In this document: positions 36,930 through 46,237 of the stretch, one piece after another
Position numbering within the stretch: the stretch's first letter is position 1
How the letters are laid out: every line of letters begins with the position of its first letter
Source: Bacillus sp. RO1
GTDB lineage: Bacteria; Bacillota; Bacilli; Bacillales; Bacillaceae_I
DNA length: 64,000 bases
Direction: 5' to 3'
NCBI RefSeq assembly: GCF_012524115.1
Contig: NZ_JAAZWB010000085.1
Span: 31,217-95,216, forward strand
Translations under genes and position numbers: made by a program
The notes under the pieces: model-generated
The model's input: the letters and a program-made list of their open reading frames with translations, nothing else
What the model was told of the DNA's origin: nothing
Databases searched by the model: none

Positions 36930-37075
36930 GTTACCTCGTCGGTCGGAGTGTAAGGCACATACACGCCCGCGGGAGGAAAAGGGACAAATAAGCCCCGGAA
37001 GGCGAAACCTGAGGAGGCTCACGAACCGCCCGCAGGCAAACGAAGCGCCTGGAACGGAGATCATCCGGACACATG
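36930..37075 (-). repeat. MITE-like dispersed repeat, copy (reverse)
   Basis: TCGGTCGGAGTGTAAGGC, ACGCCCGCGGGAGG, CCTGAGGAGGCTCACG, ACCGCCCGCAGGCAAACG and GCCTGGAACGGAGATCATCC. It faces the forward copy 70 bases upstream, repeating the arrangement at 9155-9475. Confidence 0.85.
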
Positions 37076-37080
37076 ATACC

Positions 37081-37132
37081 ATAAAAAAAGCTGTTGATTG
37101 AGAATTCACACTCGATCAACAGCTTTTTTAAA
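37081..37132 (-). terminator. Terminator of metP-metS
   Basis: AAAAAAGCTGTTGAT / ATCAACAGCTTTTTT, a 15-bp perfect stem. Confidence 0.93.
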
Positions 37133-37133
37133 T

Positions 37134-37238
37134 TTACGCTTCCTTGCTCTTTTTCATAGCCCAAAGGATACTTCCAGCAAGGCCACCCCAAATGATGACA
37201 ATTCCGACAACCATCATGATAATCGCACTTGTTTCCAT
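37134..37238 (-). CDS. metS: MetS-like small subunit of methionine/alanine importer
   Basis: This 34-residue single-pass membrane peptide (METSAIIMMVVGIVIIWGG..., ending KKSKEA) is too short for routine ORF calling. It matches the MetS small-subunit pattern found directly downstream of NSS-family MetP transporters. Its ATG shares one base with the metP stop (TAATG) and GGAGG lies ten bases upstream. It is needed for transport in the Corynebacterium MetPS system. Confidence 0.88.
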   Translation of the reverse strand: METSAIIMMVVGIVIIWGGLAGSILWAMKKSKEA

Positions 37239-38764
37239 TATTTATTGACCTCCTTTGACGAGGAAGCTGGAAGCTCCAACGTGTCTCTTTTCCATTTAAT
37301 AAGGGAGAAGGCAACACCTACAAGTAATGCAAGCAACGCTACTACTACACCATATTGGATTGTGAAGATACGTGGATAATCTCCGTATGCTTCTGCAATA
37401 TTTGTACGGATAAGATCAATCATCATATATCCAAGTACAATTGGTGTGATTACTGCTAAGGACCAAGTCCACCAATGACCTAGGAATCCAGTTAATTTAA
37501 TATCAGAGATTTCATTCGCATGGTTACGCAATGTCTTAAGCTGTCTTGCAAAATAGACAACGATAATTACTTGAACAAGACCTGCAAGCGCAACACCGAA
37601 TTGATTGATAAAGTAATCTGCAACATCAAGGAAATTCAAGCCGCCTTTTGTTGCAAAAAGAATGGAGATAATTGCAGACAATCCACCACCAAATGCAACT
37701 GCTTTCGTACGGGACACTTTAAATTTGTCTTGCACCCCTGCAACAAAAGTTTCAACAATCGAAATCAGTGATGATAGTCCAGCCAGAACTAGAGATCCAA
37801 AGAACAAGAATCCAAACAATTCTTTAAATGCCGGGAACTCGTTAATGATCTGTGGGAACACGACGAATGCCAAGCCAACACCGCCTGCTACCACATCCTC
37901 TACTCCTACGCCTTGCTGTACTGCCATGAATCCCAAGATACTGAATACACCGATACCTGCTAATAATTCGAATCCCGAGTTACTGAAAGCAGTAATGAAT
38001 GCGTTATTTGTAATATCCGCTTTTTTCGGAAGATAACTGGAATACGTGATCATGATGGCAAATGCAATGGATAAACTGAAGAAAATCTGTCCATATGCAG
38101 CTACCCAAACCTTACCATCCGCAATTGTGCTCCAGTCAGGTTTGAAGAATGCGTTTAGTCCTGTTGCTGCTCCTTCTAATGTCAGAGCGCGAACAACGAT
38201 AATCAAGAACAAAACAACTAGTGCAGGGATGAAAATCTTATTTGCAACCTCTACACCTTTCTTAACACCTTTGAAAAGAATTCCTAGTGTCACAACCCAT
38301 ACAATTACTAATGGAAGTAATACCGAAGGAACAAGTCCCCCAATCTCACCTGGTGCAGCTACTTGAAGGTATTCTCCAATCAGGAATCCGCCTGTATCGT
38401 CTCCCCACTTTAGATTAAGCGAGAACACGGAGTAAGACATAGCCCAAGCAATGATGACGGCATAATAAGTAGAAATTACGAATGCAATACCAACTTGCCA
38501 CCAGCCAAGCCATTCAGACTTTTTGTTCATTCTTGCATAAGAAAGTGGTGCTGAGCCGCGGTACTTATGGCCCATAGTGAATTCAAGGATTAATAATGGA
38601 ATCCCTGCTGTCAGAAGAGCGAATAAATATGGTACAAAGAATGCTCCTCCTCCATTTTCATACGCAGTTGCTGGAAAACGCCAAATGTTTCCTAACCCGA
38701 TGGCCGATCCAACCGCTGCTAAAATAAATCCTGCTCTTGTCCCCCATTGCGGTCGATTTTCCAT
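37238..38764 (-). CDS. metP: Sodium-dependent (NSS family) amino-acid transporter, MetP-like
   Basis: This 508-residue, 12-helix membrane protein belongs to the neurotransmitter:sodium symporter family. The start GTRAGFILAAVGSAIGLGNIWRFP contains the unwound-helix substrate and Na+ site. The adjacent metS gene points to methionine/alanine uptake; without it the substrate would be open. GGGGGAG lies seven bases before the ATG at 38764. It has a clear sigma-A promoter. Confidence 0.92.
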   Translation of the reverse strand: MENRPQWGTRAGFILAAVGSAIGLGNIWRFPATAYENGGGAFFVPYLFALLTAGIPLLILEFTMGHKYRGSAPLSYARMNKKSEWLGWWQVGIAFVISTYYAVIIAWAMSYSVFSLNLKWGDDTGGFLIGEYLQVAAPGEIGGLVPSVLLPLVIVWVVTLGILFKGVKKGVEVANKIFIPALVVLFLIIVVRALTLEGAATGLNAFFKPDWSTIADGKVWVAAYGQIFFSLSIAFAIMITYSSYLPKKADITNNAFITAFSNSGFELLAGIGVFSILGFMAVQQGVGVEDVVAGGVGLAFVVFPQIINEFPAFKELFGFLFFGSLVLAGLSSLISIVETFVAGVQDKFKVSRTKAVAFGGGLSAIISILFATKGGLNFLDVADYFINQFGVALAGLVQVIIVVYFARQLKTLRNHANEISDIKLTGFLGHWWTWSLAVITPIVLGYMMIDLIRTNIAEAYGDYPRIFTIQYGVVVALLALLVGVAFSLIKWKRDTLELPASSSKEVNK

Positions 38765-38861
38765 TCTCTTTCTCCCCCTACTTAGACTCTTTTTTACCAA
38801 AAAATAGATAAAAGAATCTAAATGTTTTATTTTTTCTGATTATTTAATATAATTTATACAT

Positions 38862-38890
38862 AGTATAACTAGACTTTATGACTATGTCAA
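38862..38890 (-). promoter_or_regulatory. Sigma-A promoter of metP-metS
   Basis: TTGACA and TATACT lie 17 bases apart. The leader of about 90 bases contains a stem (TTAGATTCTTTT / AAAAGAGTCTAA) just before the GGGGGAG site. The rest of 38765-39030 is AT-rich without a gene. Confidence 0.8.
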
Positions 38891-39027
38891 AACAAACTTT
38901 TCCACCATATTAATCGACAGCATATGACAATTCTCAACAGTGTATTTTTATTCGATTAACATACTATATAATTCTGTATATACTGATGCGCTTGAGTTTC
39001 AATGTGAATATTTATTCATATATTTTT

Positions 39028-39096
39028 TAATAAAAAAAAACACCTCTCTTTTTATCACTTCGTTAAAAATAGATAAAAAGAAGGTGTTTTTTACTT
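39028..39096 (-). terminator. Terminator of the NhaC-type transporter
   Basis: AACACCT-CTTTTTATC pairs with GATAAAAAG-AGGTGTT; nine T residues follow on the minus strand. Confidence 0.88.
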
Positions 39097-39118
39097 TTTT
39101 TGAAAAGTATCTATTTAG

Positions 39119-40684
39119 TTATTCTGCTGTTTTCACCGCTTTAAAACTAAAGCCAATGATTACAAATGCAACTAGCACTACTAGCAAACCAAGTAATGTG
39201 CTTCCTGTCAATCCTAGCACGATATATCCTGCAATTGCGACACCTGCACTAATTAACGCATATGGCAGCTGTGTTAGGACATGGTCAATATGGTTACATC
39301 CTGCACCAGTAGAGGAAAGGATCGTTGTATCGGAAATTGGTGAACAATGATCTCCGAATACCGCTCCAGCCAATACTGCTGCAAGAACAGGCAATAGGAT
39401 TGTTACATCTGTTGCTGCCGCTATCTGCCCTGCGATAGGAAGTAATAGCGTGAAAGTCCCCCATGAAGTACCTGTTGCAAGAGCTGTAAAACCAGCGATG
39501 ACAAATATGATTGCTGGTAAGAAGGCAATATTAATATTAGAGTTTTCTACTTGCTCCGCAATATATGTTCCAGTTCCCAAACCATCAATCAATCCTGCGA
39601 TGGTCCAAGCAAATAAAAGAATATAGATGGCAGGAAGCATGGATTTTGTTCCTTCTACTAAACCGCGACCCACTACTTTGTTGGATACTCCACCTTTTGA
39701 AATTTGACCGAAAAGTAAGAAGAAAGAAACTACTAAAGCGAATAATCCACCATAGAATAATGCTGCAGACGGGTCTGTATTTTCAAAAATACCTAAAACC
39801 GTGATATCTCCTTCAATTGCTGAAGCACCTGTCCATATCATCGCTCCAATAACACCAACAAAAAGTGCTACAATCGGCCACACAAGATTACCCATCGTTC
39901 CTTTTGTGCTAGTAGGAAGCTCGTCAGATAATTCTCCAGGTACTTCTTTTTCTGGATCGTATAATTCACCAGTCTCCATTGCACGTTGCTCATGCTTTCT
40001 CATTGGACCAATATTGAAGTTAAAATAACTTACCAAGAATACCATGATTAATGCTGAAAAAACGTATAAGTTCATCGGTATAATTTGCATAAAAGCACTG
40101 ATTGCTGTTAAGTCACTAATATTCTGTCTTACAATTACATCCGTTCCGATAATACCGATGATAACAGCACCCCAACTTGAAACAGGTGAAATTACACAAA
40201 TCGGTGCAGATGTGGAATCAATCAAGTACGCTAATTTGGCACGTGACACTTTGTAGCGGTCCGTTACCGGTCTACTGATCTGACCTACTGCCAATGCATT
40301 GAAATAATCATCAATAAAGATTACGATTCCTAAGATAGCAGTTAGGAATTTCGAGCCTCTTCTTGTCTTAATTTTTGTCTGTGCCCAGTCAGCAAAAGCC
40401 CTGCTGCCACCAGTGATAGAGATAAATGCAGTTATGATTCCTAAAATGATTAAGAACACAAGGATATAAATATTCCACAAGTTCAATTCTTTATCGTCTA
40501 CAGAATAAAACAGACCTAAAACCATATCCCAGATTAATACAACCATCGTCACCGGATTGAAATCCGCCAACATTAAGGCCGCCGCCAGAATACCTACTCC
40601 TAGTGAAAGCAACACTCTTCTGGTCAAAATAACCATCAAGATCGCTAGCACCGGAGGAATTAAAGAATAAATTGTTCCTTCCAC
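39119..40684 (-). CDS. NhaC-type transporter under lysine riboswitch control (candidate lysine transporter)
   Basis: This 521-residue, about 12-helix membrane protein belongs to the NhaC Na+/H+ antiporter superfamily (FIDDYFNALAVGQISRPVTD, TSAPICVISPVSSWG, ATGTSWGTFTLLLPIAG, GDHCSPISDTTILSS). A GTG at 40684, eight bases after GGGGG, starts it; the open frame upstream to 40942 is riboswitch RNA. The lysine riboswitch in its leader argues that it moves lysine; such NhaC-type genes have been proposed as lysine transporters (LysW) by comparative genomics. The substrate is unproven. Confidence 0.88.
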   Translation of the reverse strand: MEGTIYSLIPPVLAILMVILTRRVLLSLGVGILAAALMLADFNPVTMVVLIWDMVLGLFYSVDDKELNLWNIYILVFLIILGIITAFISITGGSRAFADWAQTKIKTRRGSKFLTAILGIVIFIDDYFNALAVGQISRPVTDRYKVSRAKLAYLIDSTSAPICVISPVSSWGAVIIGIIGTDVIVRQNISDLTAISAFMQIIPMNLYVFSALIMVFLVSYFNFNIGPMRKHEQRAMETGELYDPEKEVPGELSDELPTSTKGTMGNLVWPIVALFVGVIGAMIWTGASAIEGDITVLGIFENTDPSAALFYGGLFALVVSFFLLFGQISKGGVSNKVVGRGLVEGTKSMLPAIYILLFAWTIAGLIDGLGTGTYIAEQVENSNINIAFLPAIIFVIAGFTALATGTSWGTFTLLLPIAGQIAAATDVTILLPVLAAVLAGAVFGDHCSPISDTTILSSTGAGCNHIDHVLTQLPYALISAGVAIAGYIVLGLTGSTLLGLLVVLVAFVIIGFSFKAVKTAE

Positions 40685-40763
40685 AAAAAAAACCCCCAAT
40701 AAGCTGTAATATGTTTGACAGGGTTCAAACGGTTTACAACAATGGAAGGCGCTGAAAGAAAAC

Positions 40764-41016
40764 AAAATAAAAAGTAATGATAGAAAATAACTATCATTAC
40801 CTATGTAATGTGTTATCCTCCATCCGATCAGTAGCCCTCCATTATAAAAACCGTCCGTACCGGTCATAATGGCAGTGTTATCCTTATTCAAGATAACCCC
40901 AGCAACATGAGTTCGACCGCTCATTTTGCTTCGGCACAGCATCCTTTCTTTCTACCATCTTAGGTGTCAACCTCCAGTAGTTTTACTCTTATGCTATGCA
41001 GCCTCTACCTCATCGT
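40764..41016 (-). ncRNA. Lysine riboswitch (L-box)
   Basis: The minus-strand leader reads AGAGGCTGC, CATAAGAGTA, GGAGGTTGACACC, TGCCGAAGCAAAATG, TTGCTGGGGTTATCTTGAA, GATAACACTGCC and TGGAGGGCTACTGATC in order, as in the lysC-type lysine aptamer. A terminator (GTAATGATAG / CTATCATTAC, then TTTTTATTTTG) lies at 40764-40800. CATTACATAGGTAATG just before it can act as the alternative pairing. Lysine binding should stop transcription. Confidence 0.94.
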
Positions 41017-41048
41017 ATGATAAGGGAAGTATATTATTTTATGAACTT

Positions 41049-41077
41049 ACTATACCATATATCCTCATATAGGACAA
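41049..41077 (-). promoter_or_regulatory. Sigma-A promoter of the lysine-riboswitch transcript
   Basis: TTGTCC and TATAGT are 17 bases apart and lie about 35 bases upstream of the aptamer. Confidence 0.75.
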
Positions 41078-41112
41078 AGGAAATATATTTCTTTTTTCTC
41101 TAGTCTTTCCTA

Positions 41113-42219
41113 TTAGCTGACGGCCGCTATTTTTTCGAGGGAATCGCAGTCCACAATCGCTAAGTTAAGATGATCTTTTAGATTTATATCATACGGTGTC
41201 TCCAGGTCCTCGCCCTCTTCTTCCACCACCCTTATGACAGGTCGTTCTGTAAGATCCTTATTTTGGCCAACAACAAGCCCTTTTCTCCCATCATTCAATG
41301 TAACCATTAAGCCATATGGATAGATGGCCACCGATTTTCGGAAGGCTTCAATAATCTCTGGTTCATACAACGTGCCCGACCCTGCATATAAGATTTCGAG
41401 TCCTTCATGCGGAAGCATCGCGCTTCGATAAATCCGGTGGGAGGTCACTGCATCAAAAACATCCGCAACAGCAAGTATTTTACCAAACAGATGAATATCG
41501 TCCGATTTAATGCCGCGAGGATAGCCACTTCCGTTTAGGCGCTCATGATGCTGGAAAGCACAGTGGGCTACCATTAAAGGAATGGTCTGCATGTTTCGAA
41601 GGATATCGTAACCGTAGGTCGCATGCCGCTTCATTTCAGCAAACTCATCACTTGTAAGCTTTCCGGGCTTAAAGAGAATTTCATTGGGTATCAACATTTT
41701 TCCAATATCATGAAGAATACCGCCAAGCCCTAGTGTTTCTAAATCTTTTTGGGACAATCCTAACTTTAATCCTATGGATAGGGAATAAAGTGTCACATTT
41801 AACGAATGGGTAAACACGTAGTTATCGTGTACATATACATCCGTCAAAAGCGCGGACACTTCTTCATTTGATTTCATGTCTGAAAGAAGGTTTTGAATAA
41901 GTGATTTGATGCTTTTGGAAGACTTGTCCATGACAAACCACTTACTTAACTCTTTTTCATGTTCTACAGTTTTAAAGGTATCCGTAATCGTCTTTACTGC
42001 TTCTTTACGCGTTTTGTCCGATATAATAGTCGGCACTTCCATCCCGCTTGTCCGGGCATCTTCTATATATACATATGTTACATTCAATTGCTGCAAACGT
42101 GTGATCATCCGTGAGGTAACAGAAATCCCTTCACTTAACAGTACTCTTCCAGAATCATTGTAGATCGATCTGGCCAACACCATTCCCGGTTTCATTGATT
42201 TTGTAGGTAATAGTCTCAT
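41113..42219 (-). CDS. HD-GYP domain cyclic-di-GMP phosphodiesterase
   Basis: This 368-residue protein has an HD-GYP domain: HD at residues 170-171 (ILHDIGK), HHERLNGSGYP ending at GYP 232-234, and DVFDAV (metal ligand). It should cleave cyclic-di-GMP. The N-terminal 90 residues resemble the DUF3391-like/PilZ-unrelated input domain common in such proteins; a short beta-rich tail follows. The ATG at 42219 follows AGGAG. With the EAL protein at 31 kb it is the second cyclic-di-GMP hydrolase in the window. Confidence 0.93.
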   Translation of the reverse strand: MRLLPTKSMKPGMVLARSIYNDSGRVLLSEGISVTSRMITRLQQLNVTYVYIEDARTSGMEVPTIISDKTRKEAVKTITDTFKTVEHEKELSKWFVMDKSSKSIKSLIQNLLSDMKSNEEVSALLTDVYVHDNYVFTHSLNVTLYSLSIGLKLGLSQKDLETLGLGGILHDIGKMLIPNEILFKPGKLTSDEFAEMKRHATYGYDILRNMQTIPLMVAHCAFQHHERLNGSGYPRGIKSDDIHLFGKILAVADVFDAVTSHRIYRSAMLPHEGLEILYAGSGTLYEPEIIEAFRKSVAIYPYGLMVTLNDGRKGLVVGQNKDLTERPVIRVVEEEGEDLETPYDINLKDHLNLAIVDCDSLEKIAAVS

Positions 42220-42349
42220 AACTTCTCCTATCTTCACATTTCGACAAAATCTATATATTTCCTATTATAGTAAAAATTCCGGGATAAAGCTTGATAAAAT
42301 AAAAAAAAGTTTTGAAAAGTTTATTACAACAATTAATAGTTAGGAAGAC

Positions 42350-42545
42350 AAAATAGTTGACTGAAGTGGAAGGCGCTTGACTCCTCAAAAATGCTACGCG
42401 TTTTCTTCGTGCGATGTATCGCTGCTGAAACTTCCTTGTCCTGAGGGATATAGCGCTATTTGGAGACCCCTCAGGCGAAACCGAGGAGGCTTCGGGGACC
42501 GCCTGAGGAAAGCACGCGCCTGCAAAGGAACAACCGTCAAGAACA
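42350..42545 (-). repeat. MITE-like dispersed repeat, long variant (reverse)
   Basis: Same design as the copy at 34333: GTTGACTGAAGTGGAAGGCGC, GACTCCTCAAAAATGCTACG, TTCCTTGTCCTGAGGG, GGAGACCCCTCAGGCG, GAGGAGGCTTCGGG, GACCGCCTGAGGAAAGC and ACAACCGTCAAG. Confidence 0.82.
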
Positions 42546-42689
42546 AAAATGCTAACCCGACCTAAAATCACCTCCCAAAACCTTAATCTCTTGGGACGTT
42601 ATCTCGCTTTTCGCATAGGTTTGAATTGGCCTTGGCCAGATTATTGTTTTGAACTCGTCCTTGATTATTTTAATATGAAGCCTTTGTCA

Positions 42690-43385
42690 TCAAGGTCTTC
42701 ATATTGACTATGAATACCTCTCTCCTTCTGTTTTCTCCTCACTGAGGTCTTCATATCGTCGATGAGGACATCTCTCCTCCTGTTTTCTTGTCACTGAAGT
42801 CTTCATAACGTCGATGAGGACCTTTCTCCCCCTGATTTCTCCTCACTGAGGTCTTCATTACTTCGATGAGGACATCTCTCCTCCTGTTTTCTTGTCACCG
42901 AGGTCTTCATAACGCCGATGAGGACATCTCTCCCCTGTTTTCTTGTCACTGAAGTCTTCATAACGTCGATGAAGACCTCTCTCCTCCTGTTTTCTTGTCA
43001 CTGAGGTCTTCATATCGTCGATGAAGACCTCTTCTCCCCCGATTTCTCCTCACTGAGGTCTTCATTACTTCGATGAGGACCTCTCTCCTCCTGTTTTCTT
43101 GTCACCGAGGTCTTCATAACGCCGATGAGGACATCTCTCCTCCTGTTTTCTTGAAGTCTTCATAACGTCGATGAAGACCTCTTCCCCCTGATTTCTCCTC
43201 ACTGAGGTCTTCATAACTTCAATGAGGACATCTCTCCTCCTGTTTTTTCCTCACTGAGGTCTTCATTACTTCAATGAAGACCTCTCTCCTCCTGTTTTCT
43301 CCTCACTGAGGTCTTCATAACGCCGATGAAGACCTCTCTCCTCCTGTTTTCTCCTCATCAAAGTCTTCATCCCGTCGTTCAAGAA
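42690..43385 (+). repeat. 52-bp tandem array B (14 units)
   Basis: GTCTTCAT occurs at 42695, 42747, 42799, 42851, 42903, 42954, 43006, 43058, 43110, 43156, 43207, 43259, 43311 and 43363; all steps are 51-52 except one of 46. ATGA(A/G)GAC follows after 7 bases in nearly all. The spacer (CTCTCTCCTCCTGTTTTCT, TCACTGAG) differs from array A, but the palindrome and the CATCTCTCC part are shared. Confidence 0.97.
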
Positions 43386-43432
43386 TTACTCTGGAGACTA
43401 TCCACTATTCTATTATTTTATAATTTCCTAAC

Positions 43433-43470
43433 AATTAAAAATACCATCGTAAGAGCACGATGGTATTATA
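43433..43470 (-). terminator. Terminator of yunC
   Basis: AATACCATCGT / ACGATGGTATT, then TTTTAATTG on the minus strand. Confidence 0.9.
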
Positions 43471-43517
43471 TATTTGGGGTATAGGCTGCAAGTCAACAAA
43501 AATAGCGCAACAACCCT

Positions 43518-43820
43518 TTATAACATTTTTAACAAAGCGTCTTTCCCAGACATCCCTACAGTAATACCAACATTCTCCGCCTCATACGTAATGGATTCCA
43601 AAGGGGCCTCTATTAATTGCTCGATAGTACGCACTCCAACTGCCCGCCCTGCAATGATTTTACGGTCCTTTAGTTTGGCATTCAATAAGCCGACATCAAG
43701 CGCACCGCACATGATATAACCTTTATCACTAGTCACCGCCAAAAAATTGGTCTTTGGCAACCGTACCGTAATTGCTGTAAACGTATGGCCTTCGATTGTA
43801 ATTGGTGTCATTTCAATCAT
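43518..43820 (-). CDS. yunC: YunC family protein (DUF1805)
   Basis: This 100-residue protein matches YunC/DUF1805, a small alpha/beta protein (KGYIMCGALDVGLLNAKLKDRKIIAGRAVGVRTIEQLIEAP). Function is unknown. GGGAG lies about 14 bases before the ATG, somewhat far. It is next to yunD, as in B. subtilis, and has its own terminator. Confidence 0.93.
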   Translation of the reverse strand: MIEMTPITIEGHTFTAITVRLPKTNFLAVTSDKGYIMCGALDVGLLNAKLKDRKIIAGRAVGVRTIEQLIEAPLESITYEAENVGITVGMSGKDALLKML

Positions 43821-43888
43821 AGATAATTGTCACGCTCCCTTCCCATATCAATTTATGGTGTGTGCATGGAAAGGGTGTGAAAAATAGG

Positions 43889-45256
43889 TCAATTATTAGA
43901 AAATGAATGTGCTAACACATCTCGAAGGAGTTCTGGCAGAAAAAACTTCTTTTCTTTTGCACGGATGATGCTTGGATACATTCTACCAAAAGTGAACATA
44001 TCAATGGTGCCGATTGTTACACGGTCTGTTGCATTCAGTCGCTTAGCCCCCATATAGATATCAGTCACCTGAACGCTACCGTCTTTTATGGCCTCTGTAT
44101 CGAATCTAACGCCACTAAACGCCATACGCCCCATTACCTCACCACGGAAACCAAGACCTTTCACCCTCAAGTTTTCCATATCAGGGTGAAGAGCCTGCTG
44201 GACAACTTCCCTTAACTCCTCGCCTGTCAGCGTCACCCTGCAAGGATTAATAGGGTGAGGACATATACGGTGAAGCATACTAAGGGTTACTTCTCCTTTA
44301 TCTAGTCCATCAAGCAATACACCGGCATTGACCATTCCGATATCTGCCTGACACCATTCTCTTAACTTCTCTGCAAGGAAATCTGGAAAAATAGAAGGCG
44401 CGAACCATTCTACCGGAAGCGATTGTTCAATACTTCCTACTTTCTTATTCAAATGCTCCTCCGCTACTTGTTCCATGTCTTTTATCCATTCTGTTAATTG
44501 CTGATCCGGCTCATAGAGTTCCAACTTATAAAGCTTTGCAGTGGAATCAATAAGTAATTCCGAATCTTTATCGTAGACAAGATCGACCTGTCCTATGTAT
44601 TGCCCATATTTACCTGCTCCACATATTAACGTATTTCCAATTCGTCTCCCTTCAGGCAAAACATGATGAGTATGTCCACCAAGAATGACATCAATATCAG
44701 GGAACCTTCTTGCCATTTCCTCATCATCAGAAATACCAAGATGGGATAGTACCACAATAATATCTGCCTCTTCTTTTAATACAGGAAGGTGTTTTTCCAA
44801 AATAATATAAGGATCATCTATTTTCCAGCCAAGCAGCGAATAGAAATGCTGATAAAAAACAGTCACTCCGATAAATGCAACCTTAACATCCCCCATGTCT
44901 TTCACATCATAAGGTTTTACCCAACACGGATAATTACCATTTTCTTCAAATAGATTGGCAGCCAAAACGGGAAATTCCGCATCCTCATATAGCTTTGATA
45001 AGCCTTGATAGTCCAATGTTATTCCTTCATTATTACCAAACGTGGCATAGTCATAGTGAAGCATGTTTAATAGTTTTGTGTTAGCCTTTCCACTTGTAGC
45101 CTCGGTAATTGGGTGAAAACGATCCATATTATCACCAATGTCAACAAGAGCCGATGGCTGTGTGGACGCCTGTTCTTTTAAAAAAGTCGCAAGCTTTGGA
45201 TACGCATCAAAATGACTATGGATATCGTTTGTATGTAAAATTCTTATTTGCTGCAC
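43889..45256 (-). CDS. yunD: YunD, metallophosphatase/5'-nucleotidase family
   Basis: This 455-residue protein has the calcineurin-like metallophosphatase domain (LHTNDIHSH, DIGDNMDR, GNNE, VLSHLG, GGHTHH) followed by a 5'-nucleotidase C-terminal domain (about residues 270-455). It lacks a signal peptide, so it is cytosolic, unlike typical exported UshA-type nucleotidases. A GTG start follows AGGAG by nine bases. It lies 14 bases from yunF. Confidence 0.93.
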   Translation of the reverse strand: MQQIRILHTNDIHSHFDAYPKLATFLKEQASTQPSALVDIGDNMDRFHPITEATSGKANTKLLNMLHYDYATFGNNEGITLDYQGLSKLYEDAEFPVLAANLFEENGNYPCWVKPYDVKDMGDVKVAFIGVTVFYQHFYSLLGWKIDDPYIILEKHLPVLKEEADIIVVLSHLGISDDEEMARRFPDIDVILGGHTHHVLPEGRRIGNTLICGAGKYGQYIGQVDLVYDKDSELLIDSTAKLYKLELYEPDQQLTEWIKDMEQVAEEHLNKKVGSIEQSLPVEWFAPSIFPDFLAEKLREWCQADIGMVNAGVLLDGLDKGEVTLSMLHRICPHPINPCRVTLTGEELREVVQQALHPDMENLRVKGLGFRGEVMGRMAFSGVRFDTEAIKDGSVQVTDIYMGAKRLNATDRVTIGTIDMFTFGRMYPSIIRAKEKKFFLPELLRDVLAHSFSNN

Positions 45257-45270
45257 ACCGTTTCTCTCCT

Positions 45271-46119
45271 CTAAAATAAATCTAGTTGCCTTGGGGCCAA
45301 TCCTGTATACTCGACACCCAATAGGTCAATCATCTGTTTGGCATTTCCAGCTGCATGGCCTCCAGAGTTATTGTTGAATAACAAATAAATGTTCCGAGAT
45401 GAAGGAGCTAACCTCTCGAGATTCTCCTTCCATTCCATTAGTTCGTCAAGGTTATAATCATACAGATAACGGACCTCTCTCCAGTCCTTCCCTGATGCCG
45501 GCTTTGTCCAACCATGAACGTTCCTCCCATGGAGACGAATAAGGGTATTGTCTGGATCTGTGGGATGCAGGACGGTAGGAATGGATCCCGTTCCCGTTTG
45601 CGGTTCATCACAGATACTATGAATCCACCCCTCCTCTTCCATAAACTTCAGCGTTCTGTCATGATAGGCAGGCTGAAACCATGTCTGATTGCGGAACTCA
45701 AGCGCTACCTTTGTGTCCCCCATCTGCTCTTTACACCATCTCAAATAATCGACATTCTCCTTCTTGCATTCAAACCATGGTGGAAATTGAAAAAGAACCA
45801 TAGCCATTTTTCCGGCCTTTTCATAGGGTTCAATGGATTGCTTAAAGGCTTTAAACATTAGTTCTTTCGTGTCAAAAGGAATCTCACCACGTTGATGACC
45901 TGTCATTCCTTGGTAAGCTTTTACAATGAATTTAAATGTTTCAGGTGTATCGGCCACCCACTTTTCCACGTTCTGCTTTGGCTGCACGGCGTAAAAGGAA
46001 GCATCCACTTCAACAACAGGAAAATGAGCTCCATATTCTTGCAGTTTGTCTCTGGGGGCTGTACCTGCAACATATAATGAATCATGATCTCCCCAGCCTG
46101 TCACACCAACATAAATCAT
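45271..46119 (-). CDS. yunF: YunF, DUF72 family protein
   Basis: This 282-residue protein matches the DUF72 TIM-barrel-like family (YVGVTGWGDH, EVDASFYAV, FKFIVKAYQGMTGH, LFQFPPWF, LEFRNQTW, LLFNNNSGGHAAGNA). Function is not known. AGG lies eight bases before the ATG at 46119; a GTG at 46128 is in frame. It is probably cotranscribed with yunD. Confidence 0.92.
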   Translation of the reverse strand: MIYVGVTGWGDHDSLYVAGTAPRDKLQEYGAHFPVVEVDASFYAVQPKQNVEKWVADTPETFKFIVKAYQGMTGHQRGEIPFDTKELMFKAFKQSIEPYEKAGKMAMVLFQFPPWFECKKENVDYLRWCKEQMGDTKVALEFRNQTWFQPAYHDRTLKFMEEEGWIHSICDEPQTGTGSIPTVLHPTDPDNTLIRLHGRNVHGWTKPASGKDWREVRYLYDYNLDELMEWKENLERLAPSSRNIYLLFNNNSGGHAAGNAKQMIDLLGVEYTGLAPRQLDLF

Positions 46120-46237
46120 CCGTTTCACCTCATTTTTTTCATTTTATCATATCTAGAGTGAATTTCTCATGTTTATAGTGCAGAATATGGGAGTAATTGG
46201 TATGATAATCGTATCATTTATCTTTTACGGAGGCCCT

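Noticed and set aside
40685..40942. 86-residue N-terminal extension of the NhaC-type transporter
   Set aside because: This stretch is the 3' part of the lysine riboswitch; GGGGG and GTG at 40684 mark the true start.
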